This document shows, piece by piece, positions 33,301-45,030 of a stretch of 64,000 bases of DNA. The position numbers were made by a program, and so were the translations under genes. Within the stretch, counting starts at the first letter, position 1. Every line of letters starts with the position of its first letter. Under the pieces are notes generated by a model. It had not been told where the DNA came from and did not search any database. It saw nothing but the letters and a program-made list of their open reading frames with translations. The stretch is from Cryptomeria japonica (lineage: Eukaryota; Streptophyta; Pinopsida; Cupressales; Cupressaceae), in NCBI RefSeq assembly GCF_030272615.1, contig NC_081413.1, positions 555,171,136-555,235,135 on the forward strand. The letters run 5' to 3'.

Positions 33301-34500
33301 CAAACGAACTGGTTTAGATATCATATTTTCTTGAAGGTTTCTCATCCTTTCCAATAACAAAGGGTTTCAAACACCCAAACAGCAATGAAGAAAATACACA
33401 TTTCCATAAACATTTCCAGCCAAATTCATAATGAACATTCAAATTGATTTTCAATAACCAATTCAGAATCCTACCTTAATTCGCAATCCTGGTATGGCTG
33501 AGGGAGAGCCCAATCCTGCCAGATCTAGACCAACCATCTTCCTCTCCAAAAACCCCCAATTTTTTTGTCCAAAAATTCTCTCCAACCAAAATCTTCTCCA
33601 AATTGACCCCCCTTTCCAATTTCCCCAAATTTGGGTTATATGGAAGAGTTGACCCAAAAATTCCATTTTTGGAATTAAAACTTTTATTTACAAATAATTC
33701 CTCAAAATAATGCTTTTCTAAATATAGCAACAAATAACTTGTTTTTCATTTCAAAAATCGATTTCCTCCTTCAACTGAATTTTAAACTTTCTGATTTAAT
33801 AATCCAACATAATGCAATTAACTCTATTGCGATAAAATATAAAACTTTCTTTTTCAACAGCATATGTAAATGCATTTAATATTCACAATCAGTCATTTCA
33901 TCGAACTTACTCCCAATTTAAAACGAGCAACCCAGTATCAACGAAAATCACATAACGGAAACCAGATTAATTTAATCCATTAATCATCAATGCACAAATG
34001 CATATTTAATCAAGACAATTACTAAGGACTAAATAATCAATTTAACCATGCACACCAAGCACGCAAATCGAGAAAGTCAACCAAACAGACGACTCGCAAA
34101 CCCAAACAAACAGGGATTACCGACGATGACTGGCGATGCTCACTAGAGCACGACTAAGGTCAACTAGGGTCTTACAACCACCTAATCCAACTCTAAGGAT
34201 TAAAAAGGTACACTCAAACCTGCAATTCCAGGTGAAGACGAACCTCGCACTCACGCGGCATTATACCTGAAATCTCCTGCAACCAATAATCATACATGCA
34301 TACATACATAAAATTTAATGAAAAAGTTAGCTCAATATTGATACCACGAAATAGGCACACTTACGACTTGCATATAACTAGTGAGAAAACCACATCAATA
34401 GCTATGCGTAAAATCAACATCTGACTATAACATAATATTACGATTAACCACTCACGATTAAACCAAGGTTAGAAATAGATTAGGGTAGGGGTACTACATT
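30306..34500 (+). mobile_element. solo LTR, 4.2 kb, Gypsy Tekay/Del-like
   Basis: It starts TGTAATGCCCCGCC and ends GGGGTACTACATT. GACCC precedes it (30301-30305) and follows it (34501-34505), and excision restores the LINE reading frame, so GACCC is the target duplication. A strict TG...CA end would be 34498, leaving two extra T residues. There are no internal repeats, PBS or pol, so it is a solo LTR. TGTAA-GCCCCG starts and LTRs of several kb are typical of Tekay/Del chromoviruses; the family call is inference. It carries a GC-rich island at 32815-33085. Confidence 0.65.
32815..33085. promoter_or_regulatory. GC-rich, CpG-rich island inside the solo LTR
   Basis: The strongly GC-rich core has many CG dinucleotides, purine blocks (GGGGGAGGGGAGGGGAG) and a telo-box-like CCCTAACCCTAG at 32833-32844, in otherwise AT-rich DNA. 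Frames crossing it on both strands are composition artefacts. A promoter or leader role in the LTR is inferred. Confidence 0.45.
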
Positions 34501-37500
34501 GACCCTCCTTTTGACCCTAGAGATAAGGGGGTATCACGTGAAGGAGTCTTGATCGAGGGGGGGGAATCTTGAAAGAGGGACCTGAGCAGAAAAAGAATGT
34601 TGAATAGAAGGACCCTCAAGATCTTGGGCCAATATAGTTGGATTGAGGACTGGGATACTTGGGTCAAAATCCACTAGAAAACCTTCCTTTCCTTATGTTT
34701 CCAACTTATCAGACAAAGTCGTAGGTAAGTTTTCTATTTCTATTCCCGACGTTGTCATTGATCATAATATATCTTTAATGGCCTTCACCTTAGTTGGAAA
34801 AATTTTTGGTCCAAGACCAAACATTGATGTGGTGAGAGATTTAGCCAAAAAGAAATGGTGATTGAAGGTCAAGTTGAAATTTTTGCAATGCCTAAAGGGT
34901 TTTTTGCCTTCAATTTCTCGTGCTTGGAAGATTTGGAATGTGTTCTATGTGGAGGTCCTTGGATGGTTGGGAGATCATCACTTTCCTTAAGAAAATGGTC
35001 CCCTAATCAAGAGTTAAATAATTCCTTCTTTGACTCGGCTCTTATTTGGGTTAGGCTGCCTAGTTTGTTGATGGAGTTTTGGTTTGAAGATGTCTTCAAG
35101 GGCATTGTCAATTCCTTTGGGGATCTTCTTGCCATAGAACCAATGACTACAACTAGAAAAAGGTCTATGTATGCTAGGATCTACGTCAATGTATGTCAGA
35201 ACACTGCTCTTCCATCATTGATTGATATTTTCTCTAAGCTAGGGAAATGGGTGCAAGCTATAGAGTTTGAATCCTTACCCTTTGTTTGTTTCCATTGGGA
35301 AAATATGGGACACTAGGCTAGGGGGTGTCCTAGCATTGAGAGGAATCCTCCTAATGGAAAAGGGTCTCATAAACATATCTAGAGGGAGAAACAAAATAAA
35401 AGTGATGGTATCTCTCGAGGGGAGATGCAACAAAAAAAGGGGAATCAAGTCCCGACCTCTCTTATCTCTACTGAAGGTAAAATGGTAAACATTATGGTGC
35501 AAGAGATATCCCCTTCTGCAAACAATCAAGTTCCCTCTATCTCTCAAATGTACCTTTTAGATGATCTGACGATTGAGGGAGTTAAACCTATAGGTGAAGA
35601 CTGCTTGGCCATGCCTCAAGGTTTGAATCCTATTCCAAATCTTGATCTTAAGGGTAATAAAGAGGTCAATAATCTTGAAGGAGAAATTGAGGTTGCTCCA
35701 AATAGTGTAGAAGATCCAATATTGGATAGTGGAATGCCTGTGGTCCCTGAAACTAATTTTTCTCTTAATGGGTTGGATGGTTTTGGATCTCAAGACACAA
35801 TCGAATTGAAGAACCCCAAGGCCCTTAAGGAGATTCCCCACACTCTGGGTTATGGTGGGGGGATCTCTCAAGATCAAGATGGAAAAATATCTGCATGGAA
35901 AAGATAAGATGATGAAGAATCTTTTACATTGGTTGGATGAAGGAAAAATAAGAAAATGGGTCCTAATAGTGGAGTACAAACTAGAACAAGGGCTAGAGTG
36001 GATGTTGGACACTCTAAATCTTCATGAGGAAGGAAATCTGCTACATGACATAGATTATTTGAAAGCAAACAAAACATTGTTGATGGGATCTAGAGGACTA
36101 TTTGGGAAACTTGTTCCCCAAGTAGAAAATGAAGATCATATCGTGGAATATCAGGGGCCTTAATGACCACCACAAACAGGATATTCTCTGGAATCTGGTA
36201 AGAGACCATAAGCCAGATGTTGTTTTAATCCAAGAAACTAAGATGAGTAAAGATAAAGTTGAAAAATTTAACCTTTTAAAATTAGGAGGGGCTATTGGTA
36301 GCAGTTCTGATGATGCTAGTGGTGGTGTTGCTATCTTCTAGAACAAGAAAACAATTGAGGGCGAAGTTATTAAAGTTGATTGTAACTTGATCTCTGTTAG
36401 ATTACACAATATTAGAGATGATTTTTGTTGGTTTTTATCTAATATTTATGCCCCCAATTTGAAGGTGTCTAGGTATAAATTTTGGAAAAAGATTGAGGAG
36501 AAGAGGGGGTTTTTTGTTCTTGAAAGTTGGTTGGTTATGGGGGATTTTAATACCCCTCTCCAAAAAGTTGAAAAGTTTGGGGGATCTCAAGCTCATTTGG
36601 ACAAAAGAGTGGATCTTATGGAGTTTATCAATAATATGGCTCTCTTCGATGTTGAGGTGCAAGGGGCTTCCTATGCTTGGTCTAATAGGAGGGATGGTGA
36701 TGATTTGATCTAGGCTAGATTGGATAGATCTCTGAATTCTAATGAATGGTTCTCTAAATACCACTATTCTTTATCCACCATTAATATAGTTGTATCGAAC
36801 CATTTCCCCATTTCCTTCACTATTGATAATCTCATTAAAAAACACAATTTTCCATTCAGATTTGAGAAAATGTGGTTATATCACCCTTCCTTGGAGGAAA
36901 ATTTATTTAGATGGTGGAATATTAGTGTGGAGGGCACTGCGATTATTAAAGTTGTAAAAAAATAAGATTTGTCAAGGATAAAGTTAGATCTTGGAATAAA
37001 GAGGTCTTTGGAGACACTTTTGCTATTAAATCATCTTTATAAATGGAGTTAAAATAGGTTCAGGATAGTATTAAGAAACGGGGATATAAGTCTGTTTCAA
37101 GAGCTAAAGAAAATGAAATTCTCGTCAGGTATCATACTATCATTTCCAATGAGGAATAATTTTGGAGACAAAGATCAAGAGCTTTGTGACTATTGGCGGG
37201 GGATAAAAACACCAAATAATTTTATATGTCTACTATGAAACAAAAAGCTACAAATAGAATATTCTAGCTAGTGAGAGATGGAAATGGCATTACAAAAGAG
37301 GAGGAGATAGCAGCTGAGGCTATTCATCTTTTTGCTACTCTTTTAATTGTTGAGCCTAATCTTTGTCTGAGAAGTCAGGATTCTTTGCTGGAAAATATTT
37401 TGAAAGTTATTGGGGCTGATAAAAACAAAAGAAAATCATCTATTCCTTTTGCAGAGGAGATCAAAAAGGTTTTCTTCTCCTTTCAAGGGGATAAATCCCC

Positions 37501-39147
37501 TAGTCCAGATGGGTATCCCATTTTTTTCTTCTAGTCCTTTTAGCACATAGTTGAGAATGATATTGTTAATATTGTTAAGGAATTGTTTGGGTCTAAATCC
37601 CTCCTCAAGAAGATCAACTCTACTTTTTTGGTTCTCATTCCCAAAAGCCCTGGGGCAGACTCTATGGATAATTTTAGACCTATTAGTCTTTGTAACTCTC
37701 TGTACAAGATTATTTCCAAGGTTGTCGCCTCTAGGTTGTTGGTTTTCCTCCCCTCCCTCATATTCCCACAGCAGAATGGCATTGTGTCAGGGAGGCAAAT
37801 CCTAGATTCCATTATTATGGTTTATAAGAATATTCATTCTCTGAATGTCTCTAAGAAAGAGGGGTTTTTTATTAAGCTAGATCTTGTGAAAGCTTATGAT
37901 AGAGTTGATTGGTGTTTTCTAAGAAGGATCCTAAAAGCTTATGGCTTTGATGACCGAGTTACCTATATTATTGGGCAACTTATCTCTTCTCCTTCTTTCT
38001 TTATTATCATTAATGGCTCCCCCTCTAGATTTTTTAAATCTTCAAGAGGTTTAAGACAAGGGGATCCCATCTCCCCCATCTTGTTTACTATCATGGCATA
38101 AAGCTTAAGAAGATATCTTCAAAAGATGACTAGTATAGAGGAAATCAAAGGTTTGAGGCCTTCTTCTTCTAGTTTTGTCTGTTCACACCAGTAATTTATG
38201 GATGATAACATCCTCCCAGGGTCTTCCATTGTCCATGAAGCTAGATATTTCAAAGGGGATTTGAAAAGTTATACTCAAGCTTTTGGTCAGATTATCAATT
38301 GGAATAAGACTTTGGCTTTCTTTATCAATACTCCCCCTCAAAGGCAGAGAAAAAATGCTAACATCATTGCATGTGTTGTGGATTCCTTTCCTTCAATTTA
38401 CTTAGGTCTTCTTCCCCTCCTAATAGATTTTGGAGCTCCATTGTGGATAGGTTCAATAAGAAATTGGCAGGATGGAAAGGTGCATTGCTTAGTCAAGATG
38501 GGAAATTGCAGTTGCTGAAATCTTCACTTCAAAATCTGCATGTTTTTGTTTTGAGTCTTTTTTTGATCCCCTCCAAATATGTTGTAGCTATTGAGAAGAT
38601 ATAGAAAAGATTCTTATAGTCTGAAGTGGAAGATAGGAGAAGGATGCCTTTGGCTTCCTGGGAGAAAGTTTGCTTACCTAAAGCTTTGGGGGGATCTAGG
38701 CTTAAGGGCTATTAAAGATTTAATAATGCTCTCTTAGATAAACAGGTTTGGAGAACTTATGGTGATAGAAAGGATTGGAATTCAGTGTGCTTCAATAAAT
38801 ATCTTAATGGTATTCCTAATATGGTGTCTTTCTTCCATTCCTCTGGCATTCCATATGGTTCTTTCATCTGGTATAGCATTCTCACAACTAAAAAGGTGGT
38901 TGAAGCTGGAGGTGGATGGCTATTAGGTAAGGGTTCTTTCTTTAGATTTTGGGAAGACATATGGATTTTTGAAGAACCCCTATGTTTGCACCCTACGAGA
39001 TTTCCCTTTGTCAATATGTACAAAGCTAGATTTGGCTATTTTGTCTCTGACTATGGCAAAACTCTTCTTGGGTTAATCTGGAGGAAATCAATGTTGTCAT
39101 TTCTCCAATCCAACAAGCTTTGCTATCCTTGTTTGTTAATCCTTTGG

Positions 39148-39226
39148 TTGAAGATTGTTTTATTTGGAAGTTAACCTAGGATGGATCCTTCTTTGTGGTC
39201 TCAACTGTTGAAGATTGTTTTATTTG
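39148..39226 (+). repeat. 60-bp tandem duplication at the Gypsy target site
   Basis: The copy at 39148-39207 is repeated from 39208. The second copy is cut after ATTTG (39226) and continues at 46988 beyond the Gypsy element. Sixty is a multiple of three, so 20 codons of LINE ORF2 are duplicated in frame. Confidence 0.85.
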
Positions 39227-39548
39227 TGTAGCGTCCTAAAATTGTGACACTTGCAATTTCGACTGCATTTCGGTCTTCACGATGGCGATGCAACACGCAA
39301 CCTGAATGGAGACCCCGAAACCTGATTATGACACTAAAAACTGCATTTTCTTGCACTCTGGCCTGAACCTCCTTTGCACCTTGCTGTCTCGGGAGGTGGG
39401 ACCAGAGCGCCTAGTGCCCTGGTCCCTGGCACTATTTTGGGCCCGGTCTCCTATGGGACTTTGGGTCTTTTTGTTTGCAAATTGGAAAATTATCTTTCCT
39501 GGTCGGCCTAAAGTCAGGAAAATTAGTCTATCAGCCCTAATTGACAAG

Positions 39549-39557
39549 TATATAAAC
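39549..39557 (+). promoter_or_regulatory. TATA box of Gypsy LTR
   Basis: TATATAAAC is conserved in the right LTR at 46127-46135 and lies about 325 bp into the LTR, a sensible U3/R position. Confidence 0.6.
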
Positions 39558-40007
39558 TACATTTTCTCTCTCATTTTGGGGAGAAGATGAATATATGTGG
39601 AAATGATACTCAAGCATTCAAGCATTCAAGCATTCAAGTATTCCTTCTAAGTCTCCATTCAAGGCTAAGTGTTGCATTCAAGACAAGGATTCAACCATTG
39701 AAGAGGAGATCACATACAACATACAACAAACAACAACATCTATACCTTCGCACATAAGGATACAAACATCCTTACAACAAGGTATTAGTACTTGTTTTAC
39801 ATTACAGACATTTACATTTACAGCAATTTCTCATTTCTTGGTTAATTCCAAAACCGGGGTTTGACCTAAAGGCAAACCCCTAATCCCTAACCCCCCAATC
39901 GTCTTCGCTTTTCTGTGTGTAGGTTGCAGGTACGCGGCTGAAATTGAAGATCTGGAATCCTTGTGCAGAGACGAACAGATCCCCCTTCGTTTCACGGATT
40001 TTTCGGA

Positions 40008-40034
40008 GGACCATGGCACCGGGCGCCATCGTCC
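40008..40034 (+). repeat. 10-bp stem hairpin in the LTR (R/U5 side)
   Basis: GGACCATGGC, loop ACCGGGC, GCCATCGTCC: one C-C mismatch in ten pairs. In the right LTR (46586-46612) A changes to G, which keeps pairing as G-U in RNA. Confidence 0.75.
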
Positions 40035-40404
40035 CATCAACTTTTACTCAAATTTGCAGGACAGCGCCGTATCGACATTTTACAGCTAATTCCAGGTCCG
40101 CAGCTTCATCCTATATCCCTATCTCAGTTTATAAGCGAATCTTTGTCACTTTCTATGCATTCCTAGCTTAATTCTTCTATCAACATTCTTTACAAAAGAG
40201 GGTAGCCTTGCTGTCTTAACCCTTGAAACACATTTAGAATCCAATCTTGCATTGTGTAGGATTGGATCTTGTGGGTTTCAACCCCTCTTTTGAATGTAAA
40301 GTCTCCCAAGTGAAAACCATCAACCCTAGCGACCTCCCTTCTCTCTCCTCGGAGTTGGAAGAGGGGAGAGCAACTAGGGTTCGATTGCGATTTTCCGCTT
40401 TACA

Positions 40405-40420
40405 TTTTGGTGAACCCGAC
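40405..40420 (+). other. primer-binding site of Gypsy element
   Basis: TTTTGGTGAACCCGAC directly follows the LTR end. The same site follows the LTRs at 21977 (minus) and 61420 (plus). The primer tRNA is not assigned. Confidence 0.7.
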
Positions 40421-41586
40421 ATGAACATCCTTTCTGATTTTTCATGATTAGATCTGAAAATTGGATTCCTTGATTACATTTCCATGTTTGATCTTTTGCA
40501 AAATTTTAGAGGTTGATTGCATAAAAACCCTAAAATTTTCTTTTTAGTAATTAAGCTTGTGAAATATTTAATTGTTAATGCTTGCTTCAGATCTGCCCTT
40601 CTATTATAAATTATCAATTCATATTTGTGCTTTAATTTTGAAAATTAAGTGGTTAAGTGTCAAAACCCTAATTTTTGAAACCCTCTTGATTCAACCTTTG
40701 TCCGACAAATTCACTGATCAAAACATCTCCAAATCAGCTGTAACTTTGGATTCCGCAATAAAATCACAATATCTTTCATCCCTGAAAATTTGGAAAAAAG
40801 TTGCGAGGACCGTGTGCACTCCGAGCGCCATCGTCTCCGACATTTTTTCTGAAATTTCGGGAGCAAGATCTTACTGTATTTTCCTGCTAAAATCCAGAAT
40901 TTTGGCTGATTTTATCAATTATAACACTTTCAAAATTATAGTCAAAGTTGGTCTTGTGATTGCTTCGTTTAAGGCTTCTAATCATTCAAAAATCATTGAA
41001 ACTGAAATTCATGTCAAAATTGTGTTTCTTACTGTCCTAAATCTGAAAAGTGTGTTTGCATTCATTCGAAATTTCAGTGCTTTATTCAAATTCTTGCATT
41101 TTGTGACTTTTGAAATTAAGTGCTTAATTACAACAACTTGATTTCCGCTTTCAAAATTGAATTTTGCGTGAAATTGAGTCAATTTTTAAAATTTCAAAAC
41201 TTGCATTGCTTTTGGTATTCCCTCTAAAATCATAAAATTCAAAATTTTAGTTTCCCTCTCTTTTTCAAAATTCAAATTTTGCATTTTTCGACAATCTTGG
41301 TAGGGTTCAATTTTGAGATTGCAACTTTAATTTGGCCTATCTACAGATCGTAAAATCACTCAATTTTTTCAAATTAGCTCTAAAATCATCATAACTTTCA
41401 TCCCTGCAAATTTCGAAAAAAGTTGCAAGGACCATGTGCACTCCGAGCGCCACGGTCCCGGACATTTTTTCCGAAATTTCGGGAGACTGTCGTGATTGCA
41501 TTTAACAGCTTAAATCCAGAAGATTGGCTGATTTCACTGAAAATTGCTACCTCTAAAATTCAAAATCTTCTCTCCCTCTCTAGTGC
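40421..41586 (+). other. Gypsy leader with duplicated palindromic module
   Basis: The untranslated leader is homologous to the leaders at 21085-21976 and 23066-23955. A module of about 75 bp is present twice (40785-40858 and 41408-41479). Each has a long imperfect inverted repeat around GGACC-TGTGCACTCCGAGCGCCA. The 189-codon frame at 40572-41141 is not conserved in the relatives and is not called as a gene. Confidence 0.75.
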
Positions 41587-43473
41587 ATGAGTTTTACAAC
41601 AATAAGCCCTACTTCCACTATTCCCGTTAGAGGAAGCCGTAGAATTAAGTCTTTTCGAGGTTTAATTACCGAGGAGATGGAACCTAATTTGAATAGCCTT
41701 TTTAACGAGGATATGGGTAATTCCTCTAATCCTCCTAAAGATGAAGAAGCTCTCCATGAGGTTTCTATAGAACAACTTTCGAAATTGGATAATCAATTTG
41801 ACGATTTTCGACAATGGATGTCTCAAGAATACCCCGATAGTCAAGCTCTTCCTTTAATTGAGGGTCTAAAACATATGCTTCAAAGTGATAAGAATGGAAT
41901 TGATATTTTGCATGGTATTGCACACATTGTGGATTCGAATGTAATGCCTATTAAGAGTTGTGCTGAAACTTTAGGTTATACACAACCTCCCACTCAAGTC
42001 AATCATTCTATTCCTTTGACAACTTCTATTGCTAGCATACCTACCTTTACATCAAACATAATGACCACTTCAATACAAGACATTCCTCCTATGATCACCA
42101 GTCATGGGGGCAATCCTTCTTCTTCAATTAATCCTCTTCCTTCATTTAATCTAACTTCTTCATTCATTCCTTCAATGAGTGTTCCTATTACATCTTCACA
42201 AATGAACATGATGCAAGGGGGCAATTCATTCAACCATTCCATTCCTCCTTGTAGTGTTCCTCCTGTCCAATCATCTCCTATGACTAATTATCATAGAGTC
42301 CCACCACCTTATTCTTTACCTTCTTTCAATAACACAACACCTCCATCTCAATCTAACACATCTAATATGAATTCTTCGACTGAAGCGACCATTAACAATC
42401 TTGCACAAACTGTCTCTTCTTTACAGCAACAAATTGCCTCTATGAATCAATCTAAGTTTAGTGTGCCCACATTTGATGTTGCGAGCCCACTTTCTCTTGA
42501 TATTGTTCGAGCTATCCCTCCTAAACATGTTGAAATCCTACATTTGGAGCTTTATAATGGTAAAGGTGATCCTCTAACACATGTTAAGACTTTTCAAACA
42601 ATATGTACTGATTTTGCTTATGACCAAAGGTTGCTTGCGAAACTGTTTACTAGAACATTAAGAGATAAAGCCCTACAATGGTATTTCTCGTTGCCCTCTT
42701 ATTCTATTACTTCTTTCGAACAACTTGCAAATGCTTTCATTCAACAATTTCAAAACAATATAAGTCCTAAAGTTACTTTGATTGATTTAATGCATTGTAA
42801 ACAAGGTGTTAAAGAAAAAGTGACTGATTTCATTGGTAGATATAAGCATTTGTATGCTCAAATTTCTTTTCTAGTGCCTGACAATGATATTCAAAGAATC
42901 TTTATTTCTAATTTACAAAAAGATATTCGAGACAAACTTTTGTTCTCTGAGTTTACTTCTTTCCAACAGTTGTGTGCAACTCTTCACAATTATCAACTGA
43001 CTGTGAGTCAAATGGAACAATCACATCCTATGGCTCCAAGTGATAAGGGTGATAGCAGTCAACAACCATTTGGGAAGTTTAAACCAAACAGAGATTCCAT
43101 CAAATTCAATGAAAACATCATCAACAACAATGTGAATGCAGCATCAGGTGTGCCTCCTATTTCTAAGTTTTTCAAGAAAGAAAGAAAGTATACTCCTTTG
43201 AATGAATCATTGCATAGTATTATGAATAAGTTATTGGAACAAAATGTGCTTACTCTTCCTCCTATAAGGAAAATTGATCCTACAAAGATTAATTCACCTT
43301 ATTTTGATAACAAATCTTTTTGTCAATTTCATCGTCAGCCTGGGCATGATACTGAAAAATGTTTTTCTTTAAAGGGTAAAATTCAAGATTTGATTGATAA
43401 TAATACTATCTCTGTTTCTGGAGTGAATGATAAAGGCAACACATCTGTAGCTCCTCCTAACCAAAATCTTTAG
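41587..43473 (+). CDS. gag: Gypsy gag polyprotein, 628 aa, intact
   Basis: This is the only long intact frame in the window. Residues 1-130 are acidic and helical (E-E-A-L-H-E-V-S-I-E-Q-L). Residues 140-290 are Ser/Pro/Thr/Asn-rich linker. Residues about 310-480 form a Retrotrans_gag domain (L-E-L-Y-N-G-K-G-D-P, F-T-R-T-L-R-D-K-A-L-Q-W-Y, F-Q-N-N-I, R-Y-K-H-L). Near residue 580 is FCQFHRQPGHDTEKC, the C-x2-H-x4-GH-x4-C motif of Tat/Ogre-like gag. It ends at TAG 43471, after which the same frame continues into protease-like sequence, so readthrough is possible. It starts 1182 bp after the LTR. A degraded copy lies at 61743-63480. Confidence 0.88.
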   Translation: MSFTTISPTSTIPVRGSRRIKSFRGLITEEMEPNLNSLFNEDMGNSSNPPKDEEALHEVSIEQLSKLDNQFDDFRQWMSQEYPDSQALPLIEGLKHMLQSDKNGIDILHGIAHIVDSNVMPIKSCAETLGYTQPPTQVNHSIPLTTSIASIPTFTSNIMTTSIQDIPPMITSHGGNPSSSINPLPSFNLTSSFIPSMSVPITSSQMNMMQGGNSFNHSIPPCSVPPVQSSPMTNYHRVPPPYSLPSFNNTTPPSQSNTSNMNSSTEATINNLAQTVSSLQQQIASMNQSKFSVPTFDVASPLSLDIVRAIPPKHVEILHLELYNGKGDPLTHVKTFQTICTDFAYDQRLLAKLFTRTLRDKALQWYFSLPSYSITSFEQLANAFIQQFQNNISPKVTLIDLMHCKQGVKEKVTDFIGRYKHLYAQISFLVPDNDIQRIFISNLQKDIRDKLLFSEFTSFQQLCATLHNYQLTVSQMEQSHPMAPSDKGDSSQQPFGKFKPNRDSIKFNENIINNNVNAASGVPPISKFFKKERKYTPLNESLHSIMNKLLEQNVLTLPPIRKIDPTKINSPYFDNKSFCQFHRQPGHDTEKCFSLKGKIQDLIDNNTISVSGVNDKGNTSVAPPNQNL

Positions 43474-45030
43474 ATTTTTACTGATCCATTACCTTCTCAT
43501 ACCTCTAATGCGATTGAGGCTAATGATTCCTCTCTCTCATCTGATGGTCTTGTGTCTATGACTCCGAATGTGATTAACTTTGTAGAGCAGCAAGAAAACC
43601 CTAAAGAACCTTCCATCACATTTGATTCTAATGAAACTATCAGGGCACCTGATGGTCCTTTATACATAGTTGCAAAAGTCAAGAATACACCTTGCCGTGG
43701 AGTGCTTATTGATCCTTCCTGCATGGTTAATGTTATTACTGAAGAATTTCTTTTTACTTTGTAATTGAATCAAGTGATCTATGACAAAACAGATGTGGTT
43801 GTGAAATTATTTGATGCATTTTCTTCTCCTGCGATTGGTTCTATTACATTGCCTATTGTAGTTCATAACAAATCCCTTGATGTGAACTTTGCTATTATTC
43901 CTTCATCCGAACAATTTCGTGTGAAGCTTGGCTATCCTTGGCTATCTTCCATGAAAGCTATTGCTTCTCCTATTCACAAGTGTTTGAAATTTCCCCATAA
44001 TGGTGAAGTTGTTACTGTCAATCATAGTCTCTTTAAACCAGCTGAAAGAACTTCTAGCATTCCTATTGATTATTTTTGGCCTAAACAATTCCAATCTCTT
44101 CCTCCGCGAAGTGATCATCTTTTCAAATCTTATCAAAAGTGGAAAACAGATATGATCTTATCTCTAAGTGAACCTAGAACACCTAAACTTGACATTCCTA
44201 TCGTTCTTGAGAAGGAAGTTCTTCCTTTGAAAGATAAAACTAATGTCTTTCCTCAAGAAGATTCCCAACCCATTCCTATGGATGTGACTATGTCTATGCC
44301 TAATAAACTTTTGAAGAGTAGACCTATACCTCCTCGTCATGATGGACTTGGTCTCCTCCCTAAACCAAATATTCCTCCTTTATATGGAGCAGTTCCTCCT
44401 CCTTCCTTCTATAGAGAGAAGAGACCTTCTTCTTCTCCTATTATCCAGCCTAAGAGACCACAACCTAAACACCCAAGTGATAGGGATGAGAACCTTCCTC
44501 CTCCTCAATCTTCTCCACTTCCTACTAAGACTAGAGGAAATCGTTCTGCACGTAAACACTGATGAAAGCGTCGTCTTAGAGCTCAAGCAACTGCTTCTCA
44601 AACTTTACAATCTCCAAAAACACCTTCAACAAGCATTATTGCATTTTCTCCTCAGCCAGAAATTGAGCCTAAATCTCCTAAACATAAGATGCATGATGGT
44701 CTTGATCCTGTGCGAGTTAAAGATCCTATTTTTATAAATCTTGATGATGATATGGATGAAAATGCTATTCATGATGAACATGTTACTCCTCTTGCTTCTA
44801 ATAGTGAATATGAACTTGTTGATATTGATAACCATTTATCTAATGAATTTTCTAAAGCACTTATCCTAGCTCCTAGACAAGAACAACGTGGCTCGGAACA
44901 TGAACATAGCCCTTGTTTGGATCTTGTGATAGCTCCATCTACTGTGTTGGATGTTCCTCCTCTAGCGTGTTCCCTACCTTCTCGAAACATTGATCAGCAA
45001 GATCGGGGGGTAGATGATGTGCTAGACTAG
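43474..45030 (+). pseudogene. protease-like region and C-terminal extension, same frame as gag, three stops in series
   Basis: Codons continue in exactly the gag frame to TAG at 45028. Stops interrupt after gag (TAG 43471), at TAA 43762 and at TGA 44560, and no indel is needed. The 43552-43764 segment holds VLIDPSCMVNVITEEFL, the retropepsin active-site region with D-P-S replacing D-(T/S/G)-G. The later L-G-Y-P-W-L and H-K-C-L-K-F fit the second half of a retropepsin fold. From 44200 the chain is Pro-rich and then acidic, with no RT. The missing Gly makes activity doubtful. Confidence 0.75.

Larger units (their letters stand above)
30175..35907 (+). pseudogene. LINE 2 ORF1 (DUF4283 and CCHC), split by a solo LTR and frameshifted
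   Basis: ATG at 30175 opens M-E-L-G-G-K-A-R-P-S and reads in frame to GACCC at 30301-30305. The frame resumes at the second GACCC (34501) as P-P-F-D-P-R-D-K-G. Frames at 34643-34861 and 34855-35316 carry a DUF4283 domain: L-V-G-K-I-F-G-P-R-P, C-G-G-P-W-M-V-G, W-V-R-L-P, F-G-D-L-L. Then comes a CCHC remnant C-F-H-W-E-N-M-G-H with the second Cys lost to Trp and a stop inside. A variable acidic tail (35425-35907) ends at TAA. In plant LINEs this protein binds RNA. Confidence 0.8.
39227..40404 (+). repeat. 5' LTR of Gypsy element
   Basis: It starts TGTAGCGTCC and ends CCGCTTTACA. Features are one GC-rich GTGCCCTGGTCC word in U3 near 39415, a TATATAAAC box at 39549-39557, a short ATTCAAGC tandem (39610-39640) and a hairpin at 40008-40034. 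Confidence 0.93.

Noticed and set aside
34499-34503. TTGAC as the solo LTR target duplication with a strict TG...CA end
   Set aside because: The left flank is GACCC, and only GACCC restores the LINE ORF1 reading frame.
39306-39590. A 94-aa frame, and its counterpart at 45853-46080
   Set aside because: Both lie inside the Gypsy LTRs and are broken differently by the 31-bp indel.
40572-41141. A 189-aa plus-strand frame
   Set aside because: It lies in the Gypsy leader, and the homologous leaders on the minus strand have no matching open frame.
42520-43000. Gag region as an endogenous virus capsid
   Set aside because: The flanking LTRs, PBS, polypurine tract and target duplication show an ordinary Gypsy retrotransposon. 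No envelope or movement protein frame is present.
44339-44737. A 132-aa frame overlapping the Gypsy pro region
   Set aside because: It is a shadow in another frame of the Pro-rich extension, which is in frame with gag.
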